Positions 51,249 to 59,991 of a stretch of DNA of 64,000 nt are shown piece after piece; positions within the stretch are counted from its first letter, which is position 1; every line of letters begins with the position of its first letter. The DNA is from JAZDLX01 sp964538455 (lineage in GTDB: Bacteria > Electryoneota > Electryoneia > Electryoneales > Electryoneaceae), in contig CAZIDZ010000009.1 in the NCBI GenBank assembly GCA_964538455.1, positions 1 through 64,000 of the forward strand. The letters run 5' to 3'. The notes under the pieces were generated by a model. That model ran no database searches, was not told the origin of the DNA, and saw nothing but the letters and a program-made list of their open reading frames with translations. The position numbers and the translations under genes are program-made.

Positions 51249-52355
51249 TCAGTCGAACACCGCAGTGAACATCACTCCGACGGATTCATTCGACCAGGTC
51301 ACATTATCAAAGGGCGGTTTGTCCGGCGCAGAGCTGGCGTGATAGTAAGCCTCCACGCCCAGCGACCAGGAATGCGAAATCCACCACTCCTTGCCGAAAC
51401 CGAGCTGGATTCCACCCCCCCTGTTCGTTTCCCCGGTCGCCCTCCCGGAACCGTAATCGAGTGTCAGCGTCGTTTGAAGGAGCGCAAGGTCGACGAACAG
51501 GTTCTTTGCAGGGATATAGTACTTGAATCCGATACCGTAGCCGTTGATTGTAACGTCCAGGCTGTCGGTGGGAATTGTCTCCTTGAGGAAGACAACATTG
51601 GGGTTGCTCATCAAATGGCCTACGACCGCAAAATAGACGACGTACTTCTTTGAGAACACCCAGCCGAACTGCATGTCCAAGGCCATCGCAGCGCCGTTGC
51701 TGTTGATCTCCAACAAGCTGGAAGTCGATTTTGTCGATCCCGGTCCCAGGCCAAATTGGAAATAGAACTTCTCATGCCGATGGTATCCGGCGGTGTCTTT
51801 CTTTAGCCCGCGACGTCCGGCGGACGGAACGATCTCCTGTTGCGGGACTTGTTCTTCAGGACTCGCTCCCGCCAGCTCATAGGCTGCTCTCGGTATCGCC
51901 GTGGTCGCCACGTCTTCAATGGAGCACTTGCAGGGGACGTTGCGTGTATCGATGATCTCCGCCGTTTCAACGTCGATCAGCCGGACGATGACGAAGTACA
52001 TCTCCCCGACCTTTCCGATCGATCCAGCGACCATCTCGTCCACCCCGAGCAGCTGACCCACCTCGACAGCGCATTCACTCGAGGTGCAGCCGGAGAGCTG
52101 AAAACCCTGCTCCTTTAAGATCTCCTCCATCCGCTGGCGTTCGATCACACTGAACCGCCCGGTCTGGTGAAGCTGCTGCCGGAAGATGTCGGAAAAGGTC
52201 AAACTGTACTCGCTGGGAATCCCGCCACTGAGCTCAAAATCGAGGACAGCGACTCGATTAGTCCGGGTTACTTGCGCCGAGGATAGGGAAGCAAAAAAGA
52301 AGAAAAGGACAATAAGCAGCAGGGATGATTGTAGATCGGTTCGACGCATGAACAT
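51249..52355 (-). CDS. CsgG-like domain protein with C-terminal beta-barrel
   Basis: The 368-residue protein has a signal peptide (LLLIVLFFFFASLSSAQ). A CsgG/FlgO/TolB-N-like domain follows, with VAVLDFELSGG, SDIFRQQLHQTGRFSVIER and GVDEMVAGSIGKVGEMYFVIVRL-type strands. From about residue 190 an outer-membrane barrel runs to the terminal Phe-Asp. No lipobox Cys is present, so it differs from the curli pore CsgG. It may use the CsgG-like part in the periplasm while anchored by the barrel. ATG 52355 has GGGGGA upstream. Confidence 0.65.
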   Translation of the reverse strand: MFMRRTDLQSSLLLIVLFFFFASLSSAQVTRTNRVAVLDFELSGGIPSEYSLTFSDIFRQQLHQTGRFSVIERQRMEEILKEQGFQLSGCTSSECAVEVGQLLGVDEMVAGSIGKVGEMYFVIVRLIDVETAEIIDTRNVPCKCSIEDVATTAIPRAAYELAGASPEEQVPQQEIVPSAGRRGLKKDTAGYHRHEKFYFQFGLGPGSTKSTSSLLEINSNGAAMALDMQFGWVFSKKYVVYFAVVGHLMSNPNVVFLKETIPTDSLDVTINGYGIGFKYYIPAKNLFVDLALLQTTLTLDYGSGRATGETNRGGGIQLGFGKEWWISHSWSLGVEAYYHASSAPDKPPFDNVTWSNESVGVMFTAVFD

Positions 52356-52591
52356 TATTTCCCCCGAGAGTTCGCAGCGTGCCGTCTCACTCATCATTGT
52401 TTTCATGAAGTTAGGGTAGATGATGACTCCGAGCAATTCACCCGGAGAATTTCGCGGATTCGTCCTGGATCATCCGGCATGCCGGGAGACTCATCCAGCG
52501 ATGTAAAGCTCCGATTTTCTTGAACTCCAAGGAGTGACAAGCTATCTTGAGGCGCCTTATTCACCTTAAGGAGCCTAAGAACGAGGATGCC

Positions 52592-53854
52592 ATGATTTCC
52601 GATACGATCCGCGAGTTCATCCTGAACGACGTGCGCGAGAGGTTTCTACGGTACGTCCAGGTGCACACTACGTCCAACGAGAACAACGATGTCACACCCT
52701 CCACTCAACACCAGTGGGACCTGCTGAAGATGCTGAAGGATGAGCTGGCGGGATTGGGCCTGCAGAATGTTGAGATCAGCGAGCACGGGTATGTGTACGC
52801 CACCCTGCCGAGCACCGACGGGGCCAAGGCTGCGCCGTTCGCGCTGCTCGCCCACGTGGACACCAGCCCCGACCAACCCGGCGAGCATGTCAAACCGCAG
52901 CGCCATGAGAAGTGGGACGGCAAAGCGATCACCTTCCCAGACGATCCGAGCCTGAAGCTGACGCCGAACGACAGCCCCGAGCTCTCGCTGTTCAAGGGGG
53001 AAACGATTATCACCGCGTCGGGCAAGACGCTGCTGGGAGCGGACGACAAGGCGGGCGTCGCCGAGATCATGGCCGCGATGGCGACGTTCCAGAAATTCCC
53101 GGAGCTGCCGCACGGGGAAATTCGCGTCTGTTTTACGCCGGACGAGGAGATCGGGCGCGGGACGATCAAGATCGACGGGGACAAGCTGCCGAAGTTCTGC
53201 TACACGCTCGACGGCGGATTTCCCGGCGAGCTCGAGGATGAGAATTTCGACGCCTGGCGGGTCGACATGAAGTTCAAGGGAATCGGCGTGCACCCCGGCT
53301 ACGCCAAGGACAAGATGATCAACGCCGCCGTGGTCGCCAGCCGCTACGTCGCCCACCTTCCCGAGTGGAAAACCCCCGAGCACACGGAAAAGCGCGAGGG
53401 ATTTATCCACGTGGTGTCGATCAACGGCGATTTCGAGAACGCGGCGGTGACGGCGATCGTCCGCGATTTCGAGGAGGAAAACAACAAAGCCACGATCGAG
53501 TACATGGAGACGCTGGCCAAGACCTACGAGAAGCGGTTTCCCGGCCTCGCGATCGAACTGAAGGTGACCCACCAGTACGAAAACATGCGTGACATCGTCC
53601 GCAAGACTCCGGAAGTGGTGGACCTCGCGGACAAGGCGATGCGCGACGCGGGTGTCGAGCCGATCCGCAAGTCGATCCGTGGCGGCACCGACGGCGCCCG
53701 TCTCACCCAACTCGGGCACCCGACGCCGAACATTTTCGCCGGCGGGCTGATGTTCCACTCCCGCCGCGAGTGGATCGCGGAGTCGGCGATGGTCAAAGCG
53801 GTGGAAACGGTACTTCACCTGGCGAAGGGGTGGGTGGAAAACGGGGTGAAGTAG
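52592..53854 (+). CDS. pepT: Peptidase T (tripeptide aminopeptidase)
   Basis: The 420-residue protein is an M20-family zinc dipeptidase of the PepT branch. The ligands are visible: H88 and D90 in LLAHVDTS, D151 in LGADDKAG, catalytic E185-E186 in TPDEEIG, the Asp in YTLDGGFPGE, and His in GLMFHSRREW. The lid domain includes GIGVHPGYAKDKM. It releases the N-terminal residue of tripeptides in the cytosol. ATG 52592 follows GAGG. The frame is open to 52547, but PepT proteins start here. Confidence 0.95.
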   Translation: MISDTIREFILNDVRERFLRYVQVHTTSNENNDVTPSTQHQWDLLKMLKDELAGLGLQNVEISEHGYVYATLPSTDGAKAAPFALLAHVDTSPDQPGEHVKPQRHEKWDGKAITFPDDPSLKLTPNDSPELSLFKGETIITASGKTLLGADDKAGVAEIMAAMATFQKFPELPHGEIRVCFTPDEEIGRGTIKIDGDKLPKFCYTLDGGFPGELEDENFDAWRVDMKFKGIGVHPGYAKDKMINAAVVASRYVAHLPEWKTPEHTEKREGFIHVVSINGDFENAAVTAIVRDFEEENNKATIEYMETLAKTYEKRFPGLAIELKVTHQYENMRDIVRKTPEVVDLADKAMRDAGVEPIRKSIRGGTDGARLTQLGHPTPNIFAGGLMFHSRREWIAESAMVKAVETVLHLAKGWVENGVK

Positions 53855-54443
53855 AAGCGAAGTCGCTTCAGCCAAGTGTCGCGTCAAAGCTACGCGACGC
53901 GACGAAGATCAGAGAATACGGCCCTGTTGGTCCTGTCCAACAGGGTCTATTTGTTTCCAGAAAACCAATCCCAGAGTGGCTCTATCTATGTCATTTCGAG
54001 TCCCAACGGATCGGGACGAAGCAATCTCGCTGCTTATATGAAACCCGGGGCGGAGCCCCGGGCCACCCTGTCTATCTATGTCATCGCGAGGATTCGCAAG
54101 AATCCAAAGCAATCTCGCTGTTTAGTGAACATTGCGGTCCTGCAATTAGTTATGAAATCCGGTCCCAAACGGCCGGGACCGGGCCACCTGTTAGTCATTC
54201 CCGCGAAGGCGGGAATCCGTTTTATACGGATGAGAGTAAACCCTGTTTGCAAGCAAACAGGGGTCAAAATGGTGTCATTGCAGGTCCCGATTGATCGGGA
54301 CAAAGCAATCCTGCCGTCTATATGAAACCCGGGGCGGAGCCCCGTGCCACCCTGTCACCCATTTTCGCTCTCGACCTCCACGTATTGACCAGGCGCTGGG
54401 CGCAGAGGTAAGCTGTTGACAGCACCCTGCGAGGCGGCAAGTC
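53855..54443. repeat. Mosaic of palindromic repeats
   Basis: No gene is supported in this stretch. At least four families lie side by side. There are three TGTCATT..GAAGCAATCTCGC-type units (near 53989, 54079 and 54273). There are three ATGAAACCCGG/CCGGGCCAC hairpins (near 54037, 54150 and 54322). There is one TCATTCCCGCGAAGGCGGGAA unit (54193) and one CCTGTTTGCAAGCAAACAGG (54240). Two of the hairpins share the flank CACCCTGTC. Confidence 0.8.
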
Positions 54444-54809
54444 ATGAACGCAAAAAGCCCATCAATCGTAAGTGAATCCTGGGGCAGGATCGTCGTTGAG
54501 GGGCACGGCGAGTTCAAGGATGTCAAACTCTGGCCCGGCGGGGCGAGTGCGTGGAACTGGAACGAGTCACGGACCTCGCACGACGCGCTCGATCCGGCCG
54601 ACGTGGACGAGCTGATCGACCACGGCGCGGAAGTGGTTATCCTGTCAGAAGGCCGCTACGGGCGCCTGCACGTTCCGCAAAAAGTGAAGAAGCAGATCGA
54701 ATCGCGCGGCGTCCAGGTGGAAGTGCTGCGCACCGACGAGGCGCTGGCCCGCTACGCCGAACTTCGCGAAACCCGTCCGGTGGGTGCGCTGATCCACTCC
54801 ACATGCTGA
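54444..54809 (+). CDS. Mth938-like (DUF498) domain protein
   Basis: The 121-residue protein matches the Mth938-like fold over its whole length. It contains SWGRIVVEGHGEFKDVKLWP, the Trp-rich SAWNWNESRTSHD, and the late VEVLRTDEALARYAEL. Human AAMDC and bacterial relatives share this domain, but its molecular role is not established. ATG 54444 has GAGGCGG upstream. It stands alone between repeat-rich regions. Confidence 0.8.
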   Translation: MNAKSPSIVSESWGRIVVEGHGEFKDVKLWPGGASAWNWNESRTSHDALDPADVDELIDHGAEVVILSEGRYGRLHVPQKVKKQIESRGVQVEVLRTDEALARYAELRETRPVGALIHSTC

Positions 54810-54852
54810 TGCGCGTGCCGGGTTCGGAGACCCCGGCCTACATGTGGAAGGT

Positions 54853-54904
54853 AAAAGTGACAGTTTCCTTTGAATGCGGTTTTTCAAAGGCGATTGTCAC
54901 TTTT
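54853..54904. repeat. Long imperfect hairpin, AAAAGTGACAG type
   Basis: AAAAGTGACAGTTTCCTTTG pairs with CAAAGGCGATTGTCACTTTT with three central mismatches. It lies 43 bases after the Mth938-like gene and may end its transcript. Its architecture is like the other long hairpins but its sequence is distinct. Confidence 0.7.
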
Positions 54905-55024
54905 AATCGCAGGTTAGGGCTCGCACAGATCGCCGCGACTCTTTTGTGCCTCGAACATTCGAGAGTAACTTCTCATTCCTGAGCCGCAGAATCGCACGCT
55001 GGCACACCCGCACTGAGGAGCATC

Positions 55025-55483
55025 ATGGTTCCGAACTTGAACACACTCGTCAGCGAACTGATCGCCGCGGGCGATGCGATGGACTTCGACGAGTGGGAAG
55101 CCCACATCGTCCAACGGCTTCGCGCCGATGTCCCCCACTACGGATGGGTCGGGTTCTACTGGGTGGACGGCGAGATGCTGCAACTGGGAGCGTGGGACGG
55201 CCCGGAAGCGACCGAACACGTCCGCATTCCCATCGGCGAGGGGATCTGCGGGCTCGCGGCGCGGACAAAGGAGACGGTGATCGTCGACGATGTCAACGAG
55301 CGCAGCGAGTACCTCGCCTGCTTCCCCTACACCCGCAGCGAGATCGTCGTCCCGATCCTGCGTGACGGCGAAGCGATCGGCGAAATCGACATCGACGGCG
55401 ATCAGATCGGCGCGTTCAAGGAAACGGACAAGGCGGAACTGGAACGGCTCGCCGCCGCCATCGCCGAACGGTATCCACACTGA
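55025..55483 (+). CDS. GAF-domain protein, free methionine-R-sulfoxide reductase-like
   Basis: The 152-residue protein is a single GAF domain close to fRMsr (YebR/MsrC). It has HYGWVGFYWVDGEMLQLG, IPIGEGICGLAARTKETVIV and the segment SEYLACFPYTRSEIVVPI. Two of the three fRMsr Cys positions are kept (GICG and LAC). The first, in the usual GPVACTRIP region, is replaced (GPEATEHVRIP). Activity is therefore plausible but not certain. ATG 55025 is preceded by GAGG. Confidence 0.75.
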   Translation: MVPNLNTLVSELIAAGDAMDFDEWEAHIVQRLRADVPHYGWVGFYWVDGEMLQLGAWDGPEATEHVRIPIGEGICGLAARTKETVIVDDVNERSEYLACFPYTRSEIVVPILRDGEAIGEIDIDGDQIGAFKETDKAELERLAAAIAERYPH

Positions 55484-55498
55484 ATTGGCAGGCTTTCT

Positions 55499-55587
55499 GG
55501 GACAGTATACTCACAATCCCACTCCGAACCACTCAGGGACAGTATACTCACAATGCCGAACAGCAGGCATTGTGAGTATACTGTCCC
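55499..55587. repeat. GGGACAGTATAC family, one half-unit plus one full hairpin (copy 3)
   Basis: GGGACAGTATACTCACAAT occurs at 55499-55517 as a lone arm. It occurs again at 55536-55554 as the left arm of a perfect hairpin that ends at 55587. The inner stem (GCC/GGC) and loop differ from copies 1 and 2. The unit separates the GAF gene from mutM. Confidence 0.9.
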
Positions 55588-55608
55588 AGGGAAGCCAGAA
55601 AGACAGCG

Positions 55609-56436
55609 ATGCCTGAACTCCCCGAAGTCGAGACGGTAGTCCGTGCGCTGCGACCCGTGCTCGAGGGCAAAACTCTCAGCCGGGTCGAGTTGCTCCATCC
55701 GCGCATCTGGCGCGAGAGCGACCCCGACCGTCTGCGGAGCGCCCTCCGCAACGCGCGGATCAGCACCCTGGACCGTCGCGGGAAATACCTGCTGTGGAAC
55801 CTGGTAAATCGCCCCACACTGGTCCTTCACTTGAGAATGAGCGGGCAACTCCTGGTATCGGACAAACGCCTCTCCTCCGACCACGTGCGCGCCGTGTTTC
55901 ATTTGAAAAATGGTCCGCTGCTCCATTTTGTGGACCCGCGGACGTTCGGGACCCTTTTTCTGCTCGATGGCACGGAACCGGCCGGATTTCACGCACTCGG
56001 CGTCGAACCGCTGTCCCCCGAGTTCACTCCGCGCGCCCTCGCCGCACTGCTCCGCGGCCGCACGACGCCGGTGAAAAGTTTCCTGCTGATGCAAAACCGG
56101 GTCGCCGGGATCGGTAACATCTACGCTTCGGAGGCCCTCTGGCGCGCGCGCATCCATCCGGGCACCCCCGCCGGCAAAATTCGCGGGCAGCGGCTCGAAG
56201 GACTGCACCACACCCTCGTCGAAGTGCTCTCCAGCGCAGTCGACGAGATGGGGACGACGCTCTCTGATTTCCGGCAGCCCGACGGTGAGCCGGGACGTTA
56301 TGGCAACAAACTGGATGTGTACGGCCGTGAAGGGGAGCCGTGCCCCCGATGCGGGCGGCCGATAACGCGGACGATGCTACATGGACGCAGCACTTTTTTC
56401 TGCCCACGATGTCAACACCCCCCGCGCCGCCGTTGA
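55609..56436 (+). CDS. mutM: Formamidopyrimidine-DNA glycosylase
   Basis: The 275-residue protein removes oxidised purines, mainly 8-oxoguanine, from DNA. It has the N-terminal MPELPEVE with catalytic P2 and E3, the conserved K59 (RRGKYLLW), the helix-two-turn-helix region NRVAGIGNIYASEALW, and a C-terminal zinc finger with CPRCG and CPRCQ. Length and motif order fit Fpg exactly. pgeF begins inside its 3' end and comM follows, forming a three-gene operon. Confidence 0.96.
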   Translation: MPELPEVETVVRALRPVLEGKTLSRVELLHPRIWRESDPDRLRSALRNARISTLDRRGKYLLWNLVNRPTLVLHLRMSGQLLVSDKRLSSDHVRAVFHLKNGPLLHFVDPRTFGTLFLLDGTEPAGFHALGVEPLSPEFTPRALAALLRGRTTPVKSFLLMQNRVAGIGNIYASEALWRARIHPGTPAGKIRGQRLEGLHHTLVEVLSSAVDEMGTTLSDFRQPDGEPGRYGNKLDVYGREGEPCPRCGRPITRTMLHGRSTFFCPRCQHPPRRR

Positions 56437-57160
56437 GGGGGAGAAACTACTCCCGGACGGATCGACGCTGATCTGGGGGCTTTCGCGCAAAGAGTTCGGG
56501 GCGATGACCTTTTACGGCCGTCCGGAGTGGGATATCGCCCACAACCGGATGCAGTTTCTCCGCATCTGGGACCTGAGAATCGACGATCTGATCGCCCCCT
56601 ACCTCGACCACACGGCCACTGTCGCGGTGGTCACGGCCGCCGACAAACGCAAGGGAGCGCGCGAGTTGAGCAGCGCCCTGGCCCGAACCGACGGCCTGCT
56701 CACGAAAGACCCGAATGTGGTGCTGATGACCACTCACGCGGACTGCCTGCCGGTGTGGATCGCTGCGCCGGAAAGCGGCTGGATCGGGATGCTCCACGCC
56801 GGGTGGCGCGGAATCGCCGCGGGAATCCTGCGCGAAGCAGTCCAGAAAATCCCGGAACAGGACCGATCCGGGTTGACGCTGGCGATCGGCCCGGGGATCT
56901 GCGCCAGCCATTACGAGGTGGGCACGAAGGTGGCCGAAGCGTTCCGCGAGGACAGCGTAATGGCGCAGGCCGTTACGGAGATCGACGGTAAAGATCACCT
57001 AGACCTGGTGGAGGCCGCGAGGCTCCAGGGCGAGGCGGCGGGCGCGCTCGTCGACACCAGTATGTTCACCTGCACCTATGAGAGCGAGTACCTTGCTTCC
57101 TGGCGCAGGGATGGCGAATCTTTCACACCGATGGCGGCGTTTATCACACGCATGGCGTGA
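56381..57160 (+). CDS. pgeF: Peptidoglycan-editing/purine nucleoside phosphorylase-like protein (YfiH, laccase domain)
   Basis: The 259-residue protein belongs to the YfiH/DUF152 family. The zinc ligands lie in TTHADCLPVW and MLHAGWRGIAAG, and GPGICASHYEVG is also typical. Members act on purine nucleosides, and E. coli PgeF removes wrongly incorporated L-Ser from peptidoglycan precursors. The frame overlaps mutM by 56 bases. A later start is possible but would trim conserved sequence only slightly. Confidence 0.88.
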   Translation: MDAALFSAHDVNTPRAAVEGEKLLPDGSTLIWGLSRKEFGAMTFYGRPEWDIAHNRMQFLRIWDLRIDDLIAPYLDHTATVAVVTAADKRKGARELSSALARTDGLLTKDPNVVLMTTHADCLPVWIAAPESGWIGMLHAGWRGIAAGILREAVQKIPEQDRSGLTLAIGPGICASHYEVGTKVAEAFREDSVMAQAVTEIDGKDHLDLVEAARLQGEAAGALVDTSMFTCTYESEYLASWRRDGESFTPMAAFITRMA

Positions 57161-57167
57161 GGGCCCA

Positions 57168-58700
57168 ATGTTCAGCAAGCTGTGGACGGTCGCGCTCGAA
57201 GGGATCGACGCAACCCGCATCGAGGTCGAAACCCAGATCGAAACGGGGCTGGAGCATTTTACGATCGTGGGTCTCGCGGGCGCATCGATCCGGGAGGCGA
57301 TCGACCGGGTGTCCGCGGCGATGAAGAACACGGGCTTGTTTTTCCCGCGCAAACGTGTAACGGTCAACCTCGCCCCCGCCGATCTGCGCAAAGAGGGCAG
57401 CGCCTTCGACCTTCCGATCGCCGTCGGGCTGCTCGCCGCGACCGGGCAGATTCCCGCGGAGGAGCTGCAGCGGTACGTGTTTCTCGGCGAGCTTTCGCTG
57501 GACGGCCGGCTGCGGCCCGTTCATGGCGTTCTCCCTTCCGCCCTCGCCGTCCGCGACCGTGACCGCCTCTCGCTGATCGTTCCCCAGGACAACGCCGATG
57601 AGGCCGCGGTAGCCGAGGGGCTGCCGATTTACCCGATGGCAAGCCTGCGCGACGTCGTGGATTTTCTCAACGGGACCGACACGGTAGAGCCGTACACGGT
57701 CAATCTCGAGGAACTGTTCGCGGAACAACGCCGCTACGACGTGGATTTTCGCGAGGTCAAAGGGCAGCAACGGGCGAAACGGGCGCTTGAGATCGCAGCC
57801 GCGGGCAACCACAACGTGCTGATGATCGGCCCGCCGGGATCGGGCAAAACGATGCTCGCGCGAAGGCTGCCGACGATTCTGCCGACGCCCACGCTCGATG
57901 AGGCGCTGGAGACGACGCAGATCCATTCGGTCGCCGGAACGCTTCCGCCCGGTTCCGCGCTGCTCGCAACCCGGCCGTTCCGCAGCCCGCACCACACGAT
58001 CAGCGACGCCGGATTGATCGGGGGCGGCACGGTGCCTGTGCCGGGCGAAGTCAGTCTCGCGCACCGCGGCGTCCTGTTCCTCGACGAACTGCCGGAATTC
58101 CGGAAAAGTACTTTAGAGGTGATGCGGCAGCCGCTGGAGGACGGCGAGGTGACGATCGCCCGCGTCGCCGCGACCACACGTTTTCCCGCCCGCTTTCTGC
58201 TCGTCGCGGCGATGAATCCCACGCCCGGACGCTACCACGGGAACGTGCTCGACGAGAGTACGGTGGATCCGGGAAAGATGCGCGCCTACCGCAGCCGCAT
58301 CTCCGGGCCGCTGCTCGACCGGATCGATCTGCACGTCCCGGTGCCCGCAGTCAAGGCGGAGGAGCTTACGCTCAAGGAGGAGGGCGAGCCGAGCGAGACG
58401 ATCCGGCAGCGCGTGATCGCGGCCCGTCAGCGGCAGCTCGCGCGGTTCGAAAACAGCGGAATCTTTTCCAACGGCGAGATGACCAACCGCCATCTCCGAG
58501 AACTCGCCGGGATCACGACAAAAGCGGAGAGCGCGCTACAGAAGGCGATCGAACGGCTGGGGCTGTCCGCTCGCGCTCACTCGAGGTCGTTGAAAGTCGC
58601 CCGCACGATCGCGGACCTGGAGGGACGGGATGAGGTTGGCGAGGCGGATGTGCTCGAAGCGGTTTCATTCCGCGATCTTGACCGTGATGGAAGCTTCTAA
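57168..58700 (+). CDS. comM: ComM/YifB-like AAA+ helicase (Mg chelatase-like)
   Basis: The 510-residue protein fits the YifB/ComM family. An N-terminal Lon-protease-like domain (to about 170, GLEHFTIVGLAGASIREAID) is followed by the AAA+ module with Walker A GPPGSGKT (221-228), FRSPHHTISDAGLIGGG, Walker B VLFLDELPEF and a C-terminal helical domain. ComM is a branch-migration helicase used in integration of transforming DNA. It may also serve repair here. ATG 57168 lies seven bases after the pgeF stop, with GAGGG upstream. Confidence 0.94.
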   Translation: MFSKLWTVALEGIDATRIEVETQIETGLEHFTIVGLAGASIREAIDRVSAAMKNTGLFFPRKRVTVNLAPADLRKEGSAFDLPIAVGLLAATGQIPAEELQRYVFLGELSLDGRLRPVHGVLPSALAVRDRDRLSLIVPQDNADEAAVAEGLPIYPMASLRDVVDFLNGTDTVEPYTVNLEELFAEQRRYDVDFREVKGQQRAKRALEIAAAGNHNVLMIGPPGSGKTMLARRLPTILPTPTLDEALETTQIHSVAGTLPPGSALLATRPFRSPHHTISDAGLIGGGTVPVPGEVSLAHRGVLFLDELPEFRKSTLEVMRQPLEDGEVTIARVAATTRFPARFLLVAAMNPTPGRYHGNVLDESTVDPGKMRAYRSRISGPLLDRIDLHVPVPAVKAEELTLKEEGEPSETIRQRVIAARQRQLARFENSGIFSNGEMTNRHLRELAGITTKAESALQKAIERLGLSARAHSRSLKVARTIADLEGRDEVGEADVLEAVSFRDLDRDGSF

Positions 58701-58824
58701 GACATTCCTGCAATTGTGCTTCGAAAAAGAGAGACGGTGGTAGGTTCAACATCGGAGTGCAACAGGCTCTCTCCTGCTGTTGCTGTAATCATTCCTGTTC
58801 TAATCGTTCCTGCCAGCCTCTCTT

Positions 58825-58912
58825 TGTCATCCCCCGGTTTAACCGGGGGACCCAGAAAACCGGTAGGCTTGTCCTTTGTACATGGATTGCCCGGTCGAGC
58901 CGGGCAATGACA
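58825..58912. repeat. Two-hairpin intergenic repeat in inverted orientation
   Basis: TGTCATCCCCCGG...CCGGGGG is followed after about 35 bases by GGATTGCCCGG...CCGGGCAATGACA. It is the reverse orientation of the units at 13251 and 29352. The rest of the 313-base gap between comM and the next gene shows no gene. Confidence 0.85.
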
Positions 58913-59014
58913 ACGTGGGGAGCGGGACGTTTTTGCTACGGACAGCCGGTTACCACTCTTTTCCTCGTATGTTGTAGATGGGGATCGAATTGCGAGTGTC
59001 GCTCTTTCCCCGAG

Positions 59015-59920
59015 CTACTTCTCGAGCAGCGCCTCGACGTCCGCCACATTCTCATTGGCCATGGTGATCAGCCGCTCCAACTGTTCGAAATCCCAGCCCA
59101 ATTCCGCAAGGGTCGTGAGCAGGCCGAGATTTTCATTGCGAATGCTCTTCAATGCGCCATTCGTGATCCCGTACACCGAGCACACAGCGTTGGCGACGAA
59201 CACCTGCTCCGAATAAGGGTGGGACGCCGGGTGCTCTTTCGGGTGATTGTGGTGAAGCCTCACACCCTGGACGATCTCGGGGTCGATCTTCCAGTTCCGT
59301 TCGATGAAATTCGCCCCCACTTCCGAATGATCGATGCCAAGCATCTGCTCTTCAACAAAAAACAGGTCCCGGCCGATGTCCGGGCTTTTGGTCGTGATCT
59401 TGTCGTACTGTTCCGGGATTGCCTTTGCGAACAGCAGGATGCCGAGGTCGTGCATCAATCCAGCGAGGTAGCCGTGGTCGGCGGTATCGACGGCGTTCTT
59501 GTCTTTCTGCAACACCAGGTCGCGGGTGAGAAACGCGACGGTCAGGGAGTGTCTCCAGAACGCCTTGTGGTTGAACGCAAAGCCTTTGGAATGAAAGAGC
59601 TCGGGAAGCGCGGCGGCATAGACGAGGCTGCGCACCGTTTGCATCCCGAGCCGCGACACAGCGCGACTCACAGACGCCACATCGTTCCGGCCGCTGCCGT
59701 AATAGGCGCTGTTGGCAAGATGTACGACACGCCCCGCAATCACCGGGTCCGATTCAAGCAGAATCGCCACGTCACCGGAACCCGCCTTCGGCTGGGAGAG
59801 CAGATTCTCCAGGCTCCGAATGATCTGTGGAAGAACCGGCAATTCCGTCTCAGAGAAAATGGCGCGCATCACGTGGCTGCGACGGAGCCATTTACTCGGA
59901 TAACTAAGAATGTCTTGCAT
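59015..59920 (-). CDS. HDOD domain protein
   Basis: The 301-residue protein is an HDOD signalling domain over nearly its full length. It has LPVLPQIIRSLENLLSQP, the segment VIAGRVVHLANSAYYG, and the HD-like residues H124 and H157-D158 (GLMHDLGIL). HDOD proteins act in regulatory networks, often with cyclic-di-GMP or STAS partners, without proven catalysis in most cases. ATG 59920 gives the family start, although the frame is open to 60112. A paralogue is at 61099-61989. Confidence 0.9.
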   Translation of the reverse strand: MQDILSYPSKWLRRSHVMRAIFSETELPVLPQIIRSLENLLSQPKAGSGDVAILLESDPVIAGRVVHLANSAYYGSGRNDVASVSRAVSRLGMQTVRSLVYAAALPELFHSKGFAFNHKAFWRHSLTVAFLTRDLVLQKDKNAVDTADHGYLAGLMHDLGILLFAKAIPEQYDKITTKSPDIGRDLFFVEEQMLGIDHSEVGANFIERNWKIDPEIVQGVRLHHNHPKEHPASHPYSEQVFVANAVCSVYGITNGALKSIRNENLGLLTTLAELGWDFEQLERLITMANENVADVEALLEK

Positions 59921-59991
59921 AGTAGCTCTTCGCAAGTTTTCGGGAGAACCTCGGGGCGCAGTCTTGATCTCCCTTGCTCTGGTTCCGACTC

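Noticed and set aside
53989..54350. CRISPR-like array of repeated units
   Set aside because: The units belong to several different palindromic families, vary in spacing and have no uniform repeat-spacer pattern. No cas gene is nearby.
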